Position numbers and translations under genes: made by a program. Source: Methylotenera sp965234545 (GTDB lineage Bacteria; Pseudomonadota; Gammaproteobacteria; Burkholderiales; Methylophilaceae). From it: DNA of 64,000 nt. The stretch's first letter is position 1. Each line of letters starts with the position of its first letter. The DNA is taken from assembly GCA_965234545.1 (NCBI GenBank), contig OZ248348.1:620001-684000 (forward strand), read 5' to 3'. A model generated the notes under the pieces. It saw nothing but the letters and a program-made list of their open reading frames with translations, made no database searches and was not told the DNA's origin. This document shows, one piece after another, positions 27,250-36,031 of this stretch.

Positions 27250-27922
27250 GCGATTTGTTTAAATCGGTTAATAAGTAACCCAATCCACGTATGGTCCGTA
27301 TTTCAATGGAAAAGACGTTTAATTTTTTTCGTAGTCGCGACACATTTACTTCGATGGCATTGTCAGTAATTTCATTGTCCCAGTTGCATAAATGCTCAAG
27401 TATATTGACTTTGCTGACCACTTTTGTGGCTTTGAGCATCAATAGTTCTAATAAGGCCAATTCCCGAGATGTAAGGCTTAAGGGGGTTTCTTGGTGACTG
27501 CATTGGCGACTGCTGGTGTCGAAGACCAGGTCGCCGAAAAATATTTTCGCACCGCCACCAGAAATGCCACGACGTATTAGCACACGTACGCGCGCTTCTA
27601 ATTCTGCTAACTCAAACGGCTTAGTGAGGTAATCGTCTGCGCCCAAATCTAATCCTTTGACCCGATTCAGCGTATCCTCAAGTGCAGTTAAGATTAATAC
27701 TGGCGTCTGACTTCCTCGTCTGCGTAGTTGTTTTAATACTTCAAAACCACCTAATTTGGGTAAACCTAAATCCAGGATAATGACATCGTATTCTTGGTAA
27801 GCTAATAATTGGTTGGCACGTTCGCCATCGGCAATGACATCGACTGCATAGCCGGCTTTGCTAAAGCTTCGCTCTAGACCGTCTTGTAGAATTAAATCAT
27901 CTTCGATTAATAATAATCGCAT
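27236..27922 (-). CDS. OmpR/PhoB-family response regulator, TctD/QseB-like
   Basis: 228 residues: receiver domain with acidic pocket E7-D8-D9, phosphoacceptor Asp51 (VIILDLGLP) and Lys in YLTKPFEL, then a winged-helix DNA-binding domain (SLTSRELALLELL and the TIRGLGYLL end). It is the first gene of a two-gene operon with the kinase, overlapping it by 14 bases. On the minus strand a TATACT hexamer (complement of 27981-27986) lies about 60 bases upstream and may be its -10 box; -35 match is poor. A strong hairpin at 28020-28047 separates it from the small exported protein gene upstream. Confidence 0.93.
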   Translation of the reverse strand: MRLLLIEDDLILQDGLERSFSKAGYAVDVIADGERANQLLAYQEYDVIILDLGLPKLGGFEVLKQLRRRGSQTPVLILTALEDTLNRVKGLDLGADDYLTKPFELAELEARVRVLIRRGISGGGAKIFFGDLVFDTSSRQCSHQETPLSLTSRELALLELLMLKATKVVSKVNILEHLCNWDNEITDNAIEVNVSRLRKKLNVFSIEIRTIRGLGYLLTDLNKSHATH

Positions 27923-28019
27923 GTAATCAGCTTGAGCTAGATGCCCTTTGAATATTGAGATGGAGGACAGTAACTATTCTAGTATAAGGAGCCATCTGGA
28001 TGCCGATCATTTAAAAAGA

Positions 28020-28047
28020 AACGCCAGCAGTTTAATCTGCTGGCGTT
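28020..28047 (-). terminator. Bidirectional rho-independent terminator
   Basis: Eleven-base stem AACGCCAGCAG / CTGCTGGCGTT around a TTTAAT loop, followed by a T-rich run in either direction. It should end the transcript of the small protein gene 28085-28300 and insulate the downstream response-regulator promoter. Confidence 0.88.
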
Positions 28048-28084
28048 TTGTTTAATTAACCCAATTAAACGTTAAGGATGATGC

Positions 28085-28300
28085 TTATTTAGCCGCAGGT
28101 GCTGAATCTAATGGTTTTGCTTCGTCTTTAGCTTTTTTGCTAGATTTCTTTTTTTCAGTTTTCACTGGGTCAGCTTTTGCTGGGGCAGCTGTTTCAGCTT
28201 TAGCTGCTTCAACTGGTTTAGCGGCATCTGCTGCGAATGCGGCTGTGCCCATGCTTAATGCAAATGTCCCTGCTAACAATGAGGCTAAAATTTTGTTCAT
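28085..28300 (-). CDS. Small exported Ala/Lys-rich protein, 71 residues
   Basis: A clear signal peptide (MNKILASLLAGTFALSMG, likely cleavage after A-F-A near residue 23) is followed by about 48 residues almost wholly of Ala, Lys, Glu, Pro, Asp and Ser, ending S-A-P-A-A-K. No cysteine in the mature part. A GGAGA Shine-Dalgarno sequence lies eight bases before the ATG, and a strong terminator follows, so it is a real, separately transcribed gene. Such low-complexity charged periplasmic peptides are common but uncharacterised in betaproteobacteria. It precedes the two-component operon in the same direction, which could mean it is a target or partner of it; this is inference. Confidence 0.82.
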   Translation of the reverse strand: MNKILASLLAGTFALSMGTAAFAADAAKPVEAAKAETAAPAKADPVKTEKKKSSKKAKDEAKPLDSAPAAK

Positions 28301-28487
28301 TTAAATCTCCAAAAAAAATAGGAATAAAAAAATTAATGGGGCAAGCGGCCTATTTGAATGGCTAGTTGCTTACCATAGAGAACATCATAGATAGCTAAGC
28401 TTACGGCAAGCTGACAATTTGTATGTTTGATTTATTTGTATGCAGGCGCAAATGTATAAAAATTTGGTTTGGACTTAGGACGGGAGC

Positions 28488-29324
28488 CTAATCCTTATAG
28501 GCTAGGGCTATGTCGCGTTTACGCTGGCGTTCTTGGCGCAGGCTGTAAAGTGTGGAGGCGATAACAACCACGGAGACGACGACGATGGTGACGGTGGCCA
28601 AGGCATTGATGCTGGGGTTCAAGCCTAAGCGCGCACGGGAAAAAATAACCATGGGCATGGTCGAGTAGCCTGGCCCAGACAAGAAGGACGATAAGACCAC
28701 GTCATCAAAAGACAAGGTGAAGGTGAGCAAGAAGGCCGATAGCAAGGCCGGCATGAGCAATGGCAAGGTCACCAAGCTAAAGACTTGCCATGGTCGGCAG
28801 CCTAAATCCATGGCGGCTTCCTCCAGTTTGCCGTCCATTTCCGTTAAGCGCGAACGCACCACCACGGTGGCGTAAGCCGTGCCAAGTAAGGCGTGGCCTA
28901 GCAATATGGTAAACAAGCCGCGTTCAGGGTAGCCTAGGGCTTGTTGCACGGACACCAGCATCAGCAATAAGGATAGGCCAACAATCACGTCTGGCATCAC
29001 CAAGGGCGTGCTGGCCAAGGATGACAGCAAACCACGGCCAGTGAAGCGCCGGTAACGGTGTAAGGCAAACGCGCTGAACAGCCCAAAAAACACCGAGACC
29101 AAGGCCGATAAGAAAGCAATTTTAAGGGATAACATGACGGCGGCGATCAAGTCGCTGTCGTGCATTAAGGCTTCATACCAACGCAAGCTGGCGTGGCTCC
29201 ATACCGTGACCAACTGCGAGTCATTAAACGAGTAGGCGACCAGGGTGAATATGGGCAGAAATAAAAATGCATAGACCACTAGCATCCAACTGCGGCCAAA
29301 CCATTTAAGCGCGGTGCTGTTCAT
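28488..29324 (-). CDS. potI: Polyamine ABC transporter permease PotI/PotC
   Basis: 278 residues with about six transmembrane helices and the binding-protein-dependent permease signature EEAAMDLGCRPWQVF near residue 165. Second permease of a spermidine/putrescine importer, forming a heterodimer with PotH. It is last in the potF-G-H-I operon, three bases after potH. The 187-base gap downstream to the small protein gene shows no clear terminator. Confidence 0.92.
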   Translation of the reverse strand: MNSTALKWFGRSWMLVVYAFLFLPIFTLVAYSFNDSQLVTVWSHASLRWYEALMHDSDLIAAVMLSLKIAFLSALVSVFFGLFSAFALHRYRRFTGRGLLSSLASTPLVMPDVIVGLSLLLMLVSVQQALGYPERGLFTILLGHALLGTAYATVVVRSRLTEMDGKLEEAAMDLGCRPWQVFSLVTLPLLMPALLSAFLLTFTLSFDDVVLSSFLSGPGYSTMPMVIFSRARLGLNPSINALATVTIVVVSVVVIASTLYSLRQERQRKRDIALAYKD

Positions 29325-29327
29325 GTT

Positions 29328-30236
29328 TTATGCGCGCCCCTCGGATTGCAGCTTGTTGTAAATAGCCAAAGGCAGCATGATGAGTAGCAGCATGACGATG
29401 GTCACGGCGCCCGCCATGGGCCAATCGTTGTTGCTAAAAAACTCGTCCCACAATACGCGGCCTATCATTAAGGTGTTGGGGCCGCCAAGTAGTTCGGGGA
29501 TCACGTATTCGCCGACCGCCGGGATGAACACCAGCATGCAACCGGCCACTATGCCGGCTTTGGATAGCGGCACGGTAATCAGCCAAAAAGTTTTAAACGG
29601 GTGGCAACCTAAATCCGCTGCCGCTTCTAAATAGCGACCATCCAGTTTGGACAGGTTGGCATACAGCGGCAATATCATAAAGGGCAGGTAAGAGTAGACC
29701 ATGCCTATCATCAAGGAGAAGGGCGTATTGAGCATCTCGATCGGGCTGTCTATCCAACCTAGTGCCAGCAAGGCGTTGTTGATTAAACCGTTGTTAACCA
29801 ACAGGGTTTTCCAGGCGTAAATACGCAGTAAAAATGAGGTCCAAAACGGCAACATAATCAGCATGACCAATAAGGCTTGCCAGCGTTTGGGCGCGCGCGC
29901 CATGAAGTAAGCAAACGGGTAGCCCAGACCTAAGCAAATGACCGTGGTGTAAAAGGCGTAGCTTATGGAAGATAGGTAGGTAGCCAGATACAGTTCGTCT
30001 GAGGCCAGAAACAAATAGCTGCTGAAGTCTAATTTGATGCTGGGCCAAGCCCCTTGCCAGCTAACCATGCCCGATACCGCGGTCGTTTGCATTTCCGATA
30101 GGCTGATTTTAAGCACGATTAATACGGGCAAGAAGGCCAAAATTAAGAACCAAGCATAAGGCAGGCCTATGACCAAGCGACGCCCAGTTAGCCAGGCGGG
30201 CATGCTACGCTGCAATGATTGCATGAGGCTGGCCAT
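29328..30236 (-). CDS. potH: Polyamine ABC transporter permease PotH/PotB
   Basis: 302 residues, six predicted membrane helices, with the permease loop EAAADLGCHPFKTF (about 203-216). Inner-membrane subunit of the putrescine/spermidine importer. Its ATG overlaps the stop of potG by one base (TAATG) and potI follows three bases after its stop, so the operon is tightly coupled. Confidence 0.92.
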   Translation of the reverse strand: MASLMQSLQRSMPAWLTGRRLVIGLPYAWFLILAFLPVLIVLKISLSEMQTTAVSGMVSWQGAWPSIKLDFSSYLFLASDELYLATYLSSISYAFYTTVICLGLGYPFAYFMARAPKRWQALLVMLIMLPFWTSFLLRIYAWKTLLVNNGLINNALLALGWIDSPIEMLNTPFSLMIGMVYSYLPFMILPLYANLSKLDGRYLEAAADLGCHPFKTFWLITVPLSKAGIVAGCMLVFIPAVGEYVIPELLGGPNTLMIGRVLWDEFFSNNDWPMAGAVTIVMLLLIMLPLAIYNKLQSEGRA

Positions 30237-31351
30237 TATTGCGTCAACAGCACCATCGCACTGTCATCCCAGTTGACGTAAACCTGGTCGCCCCAGCTTA
30301 AATCAGCACTGGCTTCATCGGCGTGACTTTGCACTTGCACTTGCAACACTTTGCCACTGGCCAGTTTTACATGGTAGTTGGTGTGCGCACCAAAGTAGGC
30401 CATCTCTGTTATCACGCCGCTAACATGGTTGATTTTAGCCGTGGGTTTTTTGCGGCTGAGTGCCATTTTTTCTGGCCGTATGGCCGCGCCCACCGCCATG
30501 CCTAAATGACAGGCTTGATTAGATGGGACGCGCAGCAAAGCATCGGCGCATTGCACTAGGAGGTAATTAGTGTGGTTTTCTTTGACTGGACCGTCAAAAA
30601 TGTTAACGCTACCTATAAAATCTGCTACTTGTCGGCTGTTAGGCTGTTGGTAAATGGCCTTGGGCGAGCCTACTTGTAAAAACGACCCTGCGCTCATGAC
30701 GGCCATGCGCGTCGCCATGGTCATGGCTTCTTCTTGATCGTGGGTCACCAACACGCAGGTCACGCCCACTTCTTCTATGATGTTGACTAATTCTATTTGC
30801 GTGCTGACACGCAATTTTTTATCTAAGGCGCCTAAGGGTTCATCCAGTAATAACAGCTTGGGTTGTTTGGCGATGCTGCGTGCTAGGGCCACCCGTTGTT
30901 GCTGGCCGCCAGATAGCTGATGCGGTTTGCGTTTGGCATACTGGCTTAGTTGCACCAGTTTCAACATGGCCTCCACCCGTTCAGCAATGGCCTCTTTAGC
31001 CATGCCGTCTCGCCGCAAGCCAAAAGCGATGTTATCGCTGACGCTTAAATGCGGGAACAGGGCATACGATTGAAACATCATGTTAATGGGCCGTTGGTAA
31101 GCGGGCAATTCCGTGATGTCTGTCCCACCTAAGTAAATTCGACCTTGGCTTGGCGTTTCAAAGCCTGCCAGCATGCGCAATAAGGTGGATTTGCCGCAAC
31201 CTGAGCCACCCAATAAGGCAAAAATTTCCCCGCTGGCCACGTTCAGCGTGACTTGATCCACCGCCTTGATGTGACCGTCGTAAATTTTACTGACGCCTTC
31301 TATGCGCAATAAAGGCTCGTTGGCTAATGGGGATTTGCTAGCGTTTTCCAT
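30236..31351 (-). CDS. potG: Polyamine ABC transporter ATP-binding protein PotG/PotA
   Basis: 371 residues. ABC ATPase with Walker A GGSGCGKSTLLRM (about 48-60), Q-loop MMFQSYALFPH, signature LSGGQQQRVALARS, Walker B LLLLDEPLGALD and switch HDQEEA. The C-terminal quarter is a TOBE-type regulatory domain. It energises the PotHI permease. Two bases separate it from potF and one base is shared with potH. Confidence 0.95.
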   Translation of the reverse strand: MENASKSPLANEPLLRIEGVSKIYDGHIKAVDQVTLNVASGEIFALLGGSGCGKSTLLRMLAGFETPSQGRIYLGGTDITELPAYQRPINMMFQSYALFPHLSVSDNIAFGLRRDGMAKEAIAERVEAMLKLVQLSQYAKRKPHQLSGGQQQRVALARSIAKQPKLLLLDEPLGALDKKLRVSTQIELVNIIEEVGVTCVLVTHDQEEAMTMATRMAVMSAGSFLQVGSPKAIYQQPNSRQVADFIGSVNIFDGPVKENHTNYLLVQCADALLRVPSNQACHLGMAVGAAIRPEKMALSRKKPTAKINHVSGVITEMAYFGAHTNYHVKLASGKVLQVQVQSHADEASADLSWGDQVYVNWDDSAMVLLTQ

Positions 31352-31353
31352 CC

Positions 31354-32487
31354 TTACAATCCTGTTTTAAAGCGAGTGAATAAACGGGTCATGATGCGCC
31401 TGCTGCCATTGTCCACCGTGCCGGGTGGGATAAGCCTAGCGACGTCGCTGGGCGCTAAAAAAATGCTGGGGTTACGCTTAATGGAGGGGTCAACAAACGC
31501 GCTGGCGGCTTGATTGGGATTGGCAAAGGACAAGGCATTGGTCAAGCTGGCATGCACTTGCGCGCGTAGTATGTAATTGATGAACAGGTGGGCGTTGTTT
31601 GGGTGGGGCGCATCGGCCGGAATGGCCATGGTGTCCATGAACATCAGGCCGCCGGTTTTAGGCAGCAGGGCCACGATGTTTTGCGCCAAATTATTTTCCT
31701 TGGCGCGTTTTCTAGCCAAGTTGAAATCGCCGGCCCAGCCCAGTGCCACGCAGACTTGGCCGCTGGCTAAGTCTTCAATTTGGCCGCCAGAATTAAAGCG
31801 CTTGATGTCGGGCCGTACTTTTTTCAGCATGGTGAAAGCGGCTTGGTAATCGGCGGCGTTTTTGCTGTAGGGGTCACGGCCTAGGTAATGCAAGGCGATC
31901 GGGAAGACTTCGGACGAGGTGTCCAATAAGGTGATGCCGCAAGACTTTAATTTGTTGGTGTAAATGGGATTGAACACCAAATCCCAGGCATTGTCTGGCA
32001 AGGGCGTTTCGCCTAAAGCCTGCTTGACCTTGTCGACATTGATGCCGACCGTGGTGTAGCTCCATAGCCAATCGACCAAGTAGGCGTTTCCTGGGTCAAA
32101 CGCCTGCATTTGTTTCAATATGGTGGGGTCGAGATTTTTCCAATTTGTCAGCTTGGCTTTGTCTAGTTTTTGGTACAAACCGCCTTCAATCTGCAATTTT
32201 GCCCAGTTTGAGGACGGCACCACGATGTCGTAGCCGGTTTTTCTGGCAATTAATTTGGCGTGCAATATTTCGTTGCTATCAAAAATATCGTAGCGCACTT
32301 TGATGCCGGTTTCTTTTTCAAAATTCGGGATGGTGTCAGGCGCAAGGTAGTCCGACCAGTTGTAAATGTTCAGTACTTTTTCTTCACTCACGGCGGCGCT
32401 GGTGCTGGCGCTAAGGCTGAGTAGCATAAAGCCTAGACAGCTAAGGAATAAGCTGTGAGTTAAGCTGGGCTTGGATGGCGCACGCAT
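31354..32487 (-). CDS. potF: Polyamine ABC transporter substrate-binding protein PotF/PotD
   Basis: 377 residues from the chosen ATG at 32487. The frame extends to a TTG at 32508, but an A-G-A-A-A-G-G sequence lies five bases before the ATG at 32487, and starting there gives a standard signal peptide (hydrophobic about 9-30, Ala-rich cleavage region). The mature part begins K-V-L-N-I-Y-N-W-S-D-Y, the classical PotD/PotF start, and carries W-L-W-S-Y-T-T-V-G-I-N. Periplasmic receptor for putrescine or spermidine; the specificity cannot be decided by eye. First gene of the potFGHI operon. Confidence 0.92.
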   Translation of the reverse strand: MRAPSKPSLTHSLFLSCLGFMLLSLSASTSAAVSEEKVLNIYNWSDYLAPDTIPNFEKETGIKVRYDIFDSNEILHAKLIARKTGYDIVVPSSNWAKLQIEGGLYQKLDKAKLTNWKNLDPTILKQMQAFDPGNAYLVDWLWSYTTVGINVDKVKQALGETPLPDNAWDLVFNPIYTNKLKSCGITLLDTSSEVFPIALHYLGRDPYSKNAADYQAAFTMLKKVRPDIKRFNSGGQIEDLASGQVCVALGWAGDFNLARKRAKENNLAQNIVALLPKTGGLMFMDTMAIPADAPHPNNAHLFINYILRAQVHASLTNALSFANPNQAASAFVDPSIKRNPSIFLAPSDVARLIPPGTVDNGSRRIMTRLFTRFKTGL

Positions 32488-32526
32488 GTCGGCCTTTCTA
32501 AAATGCAATCAATGGAAAAAGTAAGC

Positions 32527-32549
32527 AACACCGACTGGGCGGTGTTTTT
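32527..32549 (+). terminator. Terminator-like hairpin in the potF/pgm divergent region
   Basis: Stem AACACCG / CGGTGTT with an ACTGGG loop, followed by a T run on the plus strand. No plus-strand gene ends here, so it may block antisense transcription or form a 5' leader hairpin of the minus-strand pot operon. The rest of the 32488-32672 gap contains a TATGAT hexamer (32620-32625) that could serve pgm. Confidence 0.4.
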
Positions 32550-32672
32550 CGAAATAATTCTAACATGGGCGCCGTATTTTTTAGCAGCTTAAACCAGCAA
32601 ACAGTCTGCAATCGTCGTGTATGATATTAGCCATAACGGTCCGCCCATCTTGAATAAGTCATAGAGAAGAAC

Positions 32673-34328
32673 ATGAACATTATTAGCCCATCCACCCGCC
32701 CTTACGATGATCAAAAACCCGGCACCTCGGGCCTGCGTAAAAAGGTAACAGTCTTTCAGCAAACGGCTTATTTGGAAAACTTTGTGCAAAGTATTTTTGA
32801 CACGTTGACCGTGCCAGCCGGCGCCACCTTGGCGCTGGGTGGGGACGGCCGTTATTACAATAGAACGGCGATACAAACCATTATTAAAATGGCAGCAGCC
32901 AATGGCTTTGCTCGTGTCTTAGTCGGACAAGCCGGTATCTTATCCACCCCAGCGTCCTCGCACGTCATACGTAAATACCAGACTTTTGGCGGCATGGTGT
33001 TGTCTGCCAGCCACAATCAAGGCGGGCCGCAGGGGGATTTTGGCATCAAGTACAACGTCGGCAATGGCGGCCCGGCAACGGAAAAAATCACCGACGCGGT
33101 CTATGCCAAAAGCAAAACCATTAGCCAGTATAAAATCGCCGATTTTGCCGATGTGGACATCGACCACTTAGGCATCACGCATTTGGCTGGCGGGCAGTTT
33201 TGCGTCGAGGTGATTGATGCGGTGCAAGATTACGCCGACTTAATGGAGTCCTTGTTTGATTTTGCTGCCATACGGGCTTTATTAAAAAGCGGTTTTAGCA
33301 TGCAGTTTGATGCCATGCACGCGGTCACCGGCCCCTACGCGCAAGAGTTATTTGTGCGTCGCTTGGGCGCGCCGCCAAGCAGCTTAATGAACTGCCAGCC
33401 CAGTGAGGACTTCAATGGCGGGCACCCTGATCCCAATTTAACCTATGCCGAGGATTTGGTGAAAATAATGTATGCCGGTGCCAGCGCGCCAGACTTTGGT
33501 GCGGCCTCGGACGGCGACGGCGATCGCAACATGATTTTGGGCAAAAATTTCTTCGTCACTCCATCGGACAGCTTGGCGGTGTTGGCGGCAAACGCCACCT
33601 TGGTGCCAGCTTACGCCGACGGCATTGCCGGTGTGGCCAGATCCATGCCGACCAGTGGGGCGGTGGATAGGGTGGCTGCAAAATTAGGTATTCCGTGCTT
33701 TGAAACGCCAACCGGTTGGAAGTTTTTTGGCAACTTAATGGATGCCGGAAAAGTGACCCTGTGCGGCGAAGAAAGCTTTGGCACCAGTTCCAGTCACGTG
33801 AGGGAAAAAGACGGTTTATGGGCGGTGCTGTTTTGGCTAAACATACTGGCAAGTAAATTTGCAGCCGGTCAGCCTGTGTCGGTTGAGCGGGTATTGCAAG
33901 CGCATTGGGCGGAGTTCGGTCGCAATGTCTATTCTAGGCACGATTACGAGGCCATAGCCAGTGACGCGGCCAACGGCGTGATGCAGCACCTAGAAGCGCA
34001 ATTTGCCAATTTGCCCGGTCAGCGCCTAGGTCGTTACACAGTCAAAACCTGCGATGATTTTAGTTACCACGATGCCATTGATGGTTCAGTTAGCCACCAT
34101 CAGGGCTTGCGTATTTTGTTTGTAGACGGCTCGCGCATGGTCTTTCGTTTGTCTGGGACGGGGACCGAGGGTGCCACTTTGCGGATTTATTTGGAATCGT
34201 TTGAAGCCGATGTGACTAAGCAGTCGGTGGATGCGCAGCAGGCCTTGGCGGAAATGATCAGCTTGGCACTTAGCCTGTCGCAGTTGCCAGAAAAAACCGG
34301 TCGCCGCACACCGACCGTGATTACTTAA
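32673..34328 (+). CDS. pgm: Phosphoglucomutase (alpha-D-glucose phosphate-specific)
   Basis: 551 residues, the size of the eukaryotic-like PGM branch of the phosphohexomutase family. The phosphoserine loop S-A-S-H-N (Ser113) is followed by QGGPQGDFGIKYN, the metal loop is D-G-D-G-D-R, and the sugar loop is GEESFGTSSSHVREKDGLWA; all four domains are present. It interconverts glucose 1- and 6-phosphate for glycogen, cell-wall and exopolysaccharide precursors. An AGAGAAGA stretch precedes the ATG. It stops one base before the convergent iscX stop. Confidence 0.95.
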   Translation: MNIISPSTRPYDDQKPGTSGLRKKVTVFQQTAYLENFVQSIFDTLTVPAGATLALGGDGRYYNRTAIQTIIKMAAANGFARVLVGQAGILSTPASSHVIRKYQTFGGMVLSASHNQGGPQGDFGIKYNVGNGGPATEKITDAVYAKSKTISQYKIADFADVDIDHLGITHLAGGQFCVEVIDAVQDYADLMESLFDFAAIRALLKSGFSMQFDAMHAVTGPYAQELFVRRLGAPPSSLMNCQPSEDFNGGHPDPNLTYAEDLVKIMYAGASAPDFGAASDGDGDRNMILGKNFFVTPSDSLAVLAANATLVPAYADGIAGVARSMPTSGAVDRVAAKLGIPCFETPTGWKFFGNLMDAGKVTLCGEESFGTSSSHVREKDGLWAVLFWLNILASKFAAGQPVSVERVLQAHWAEFGRNVYSRHDYEAIASDAANGVMQHLEAQFANLPGQRLGRYTVKTCDDFSYHDAIDGSVSHHQGLRILFVDGSRMVFRLSGTGTEGATLRIYLESFEADVTKQSVDAQQALAEMISLALSLSQLPEKTGRRTPTVIT

Positions 34329-34329
34329 T

Positions 34330-34542
34330 TCAGTCGGCCTCGTCTATCCAAGCCAGTTGGATGGCTTCCAAGATGCGTTCACCGCATTTATTCGGATCGT
34401 CATCGAACCCGTCTAGCGCCATGACCCATGTCATTAAATCGGTGTAGCGCACCGTGCTGGGGTCGGTCTCTGGGTGTTGATCGCATAAGGCTTCAGCGAT
34501 GCGTAAACTGTCTGTCCATTTCATGGCGCTGCTCTCACTCAT
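34330..34542 (-). CDS. iscX: IscX (YfhJ) iron-sulfur assembly regulator
   Basis: 70 residues from the ATG at 34542, or 64 from the ATG at 34524. The conserved core K-W-T-D-S-L-R-I-A-E-A-L, R-Y-T-D-L-M-T-W-V and I-Q-L-A-W-I-D-E identifies IscX, an acidic protein that binds IscS and modulates Fe-S assembly. The frame stays open to 34641, but a good promoter at 34573-34601 would start transcription after that point, so the longer 103-residue version is rejected. It usually closes the isc operon; here it is alone, convergent with pgm by one base. Confidence 0.87.
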   Translation of the reverse strand: MSESSAMKWTDSLRIAEALCDQHPETDPSTVRYTDLMTWVMALDGFDDDPNKCGERILEAIQLAWIDEAD

Positions 34543-34572
34543 AATAAAGTTAACGGATCTTAAACTAAGTCG

Positions 34573-34601
34573 ATTATAGCGTGGTCTCAAGCGGGCGACA
34601 A
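34573..34601 (-). promoter_or_regulatory. Promoter of iscX
   Basis: On the minus strand TTGTCG (complement of 34596-34601) and a perfect TATAAT (complement of 34573-34578) are 17 bases apart. The predicted start, near 34566, gives a leader of about two dozen bases before the ATG at 34542. Confidence 0.65.
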
Positions 34602-34644
34602 AAAAGCCTAAACTTAAATACAAAGACCGCCTAGCATGCATATT

Positions 34645-34679
34645 AAGGTTTTAACCTTCAGCCTAGGCCGTGTTAAAAT
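34645..34679 (+). promoter_or_regulatory. glyA promoter with an overlapping palindrome
   Basis: TTAACC (34651-34656) and TAAAAT (34674-34679) are 17 bases apart, a reasonable sigma-70 promoter about 50 bases before glyA. The inverted repeat AAGGTT-TT-AACCTT (34645-34658) covers the -35 element and could be an operator. No riboswitch is recognised in the leader. Confidence 0.5.
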
Positions 34680-34730
34680 AGCGCTTCATTATTCACTCAA
34701 ATTTAAACCGTAATTGGAAAGCGAAATACT

Positions 34731-36005
34731 ATGTCACTAGCCCCAACTAATCAGGCGCCCTTTACTTACGATCTTACTTTGGATAAAGCAGACGCGGCTT
34801 TGTGGGGCATGATGTCGCACGAAGTGGTGCGTCAGCATGAGCACATTGAGCTGATTGCGTCGGAAAATTACACCAGTCCAGCGGTGATGCAAGCGCAAGG
34901 TTCGCAGTTAACCAATAAGTACGCCGAAGGCTACCCAGGCAGACGTTTCTACGGCGGCTGTGAGTACGTGGATGAAATTGAGCAGTTAGCCATAGACCGT
35001 TTGAAAGCCCTGTACGGCGCAGAGTACGCCAACGTGCAGCCGCATTCAGGTTCGCAAGCCAACCAAGCCGTGTATTTTTCTATCTTAAAGCCAGGTGACA
35101 CGGTCATGGGCATGAACTTAGGTCACGGTGGCCATCTCACCCACGGTTCGCCCGCCAATTTGTCCGGCAAATTATTTAACATCGTGCCATATGGTTTAAA
35201 CGATAAAGAAGAAATCGATTACGACGAGATGGAGCGCATCGCCGTGGAGTGCAAGCCTAAGTTGTTGATAGGCGGCGCCTCGGCTTATGCCTTGCGTTTT
35301 GATTGGGCGCGCATGGCCGAGATAGCCAAAAAAGTAGGGGCGTATTTCATGGTGGACATGGCGCATTACTCTGGCTTGATCGCGGCGGGCGTTTACCCTA
35401 ATCCGGTGCCGCATGCTGATTTCGTCACCTCTACCACGCATAAAACTTTGCGTGGCCCACGCGGCGGCATTATTTTGGCTAAAGCCGAATTTGAAAAGTC
35501 TTTGAACTCCAGCGTCTTCCCAGGTTTACAAGGCGGCCCTTTGATGCACGTGATTGCAGCAAAAGCCACGGCCTTCTTAGAAGCGTCGCAACCGGCTTTT
35601 AAAACCTATCAAGCCCAAGTGGTAAAAAATGCCCAAGCCATGGCTGAAGCTTTAGCCGCTAGAGGCTTGCGTATTATTTCTGGCCGCACCGAGTCGCACA
35701 TGTTTTTAGTTGATTTGCGTCCTAAAGGCTTAACCGGTAAAGCGGCGGATGCAGCATTGGGTTTGGCGCACATTACTGTTAATAAGAATGCCATCCCGAA
35801 TGACCCAGAAAGCCCGTTCGTGACGTCAGGCATACGCATAGGCGCGCCGGCCATCACCACGCGTGGTTTTAAAGAAGAAGAAGCCAAACAGGTAGCGAAT
35901 TTGATTGCTGATGTGTTGGATAACCCAGCGGATGAGAGCGTCATTGCTGCCACCAAAGCCAAAGTGCACGCCTTGACCGCGCGCTTTCCAGTCTACCAAG
36001 GCTAG
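34731..36005 (+). CDS. glyA: Serine hydroxymethyltransferase
   Basis: 424 residues. PLP lysine is Lys238 in T-T-H-K-T-L-R-G-P-R-G-G; the N-terminal E-L-I-A-S-E-N-Y, the Y-A-E-G-Y-P-G-R-R-F-Y-G-G block and the G-L-Q-G-G-P site are all intact. It interconverts serine and glycine with transfer of the C1 unit to tetrahydrofolate, giving 5,10-methylene-H4F, important in a methylotroph. Promoter with an overlapping palindrome upstream. nrdR follows 26 bases downstream in the same direction, a frequent pairing in proteobacteria. Confidence 0.97.
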   Translation: MSLAPTNQAPFTYDLTLDKADAALWGMMSHEVVRQHEHIELIASENYTSPAVMQAQGSQLTNKYAEGYPGRRFYGGCEYVDEIEQLAIDRLKALYGAEYANVQPHSGSQANQAVYFSILKPGDTVMGMNLGHGGHLTHGSPANLSGKLFNIVPYGLNDKEEIDYDEMERIAVECKPKLLIGGASAYALRFDWARMAEIAKKVGAYFMVDMAHYSGLIAAGVYPNPVPHADFVTSTTHKTLRGPRGGIILAKAEFEKSLNSSVFPGLQGGPLMHVIAAKATAFLEASQPAFKTYQAQVVKNAQAMAEALAARGLRIISGRTESHMFLVDLRPKGLTGKAADAALGLAHITVNKNAIPNDPESPFVTSGIRIGAPAITTRGFKEEEAKQVANLIADVLDNPADESVIAATKAKVHALTARFPVYQG

Positions 36006-36031
36006 TCAGTCTCAGGCCCAATGCGCTCACT

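Noticed and set aside
32488..32508. TTG start of PotF seven codons upstream
   Set aside because: The ATG at 32487 has a good Shine-Dalgarno sequence and gives a standard signal peptide.
34543..34641. N-terminal extension of IscX
   Set aside because: An Arg-rich stretch not conserved in IscX, overlapped by a strong promoter that starts downstream of it.
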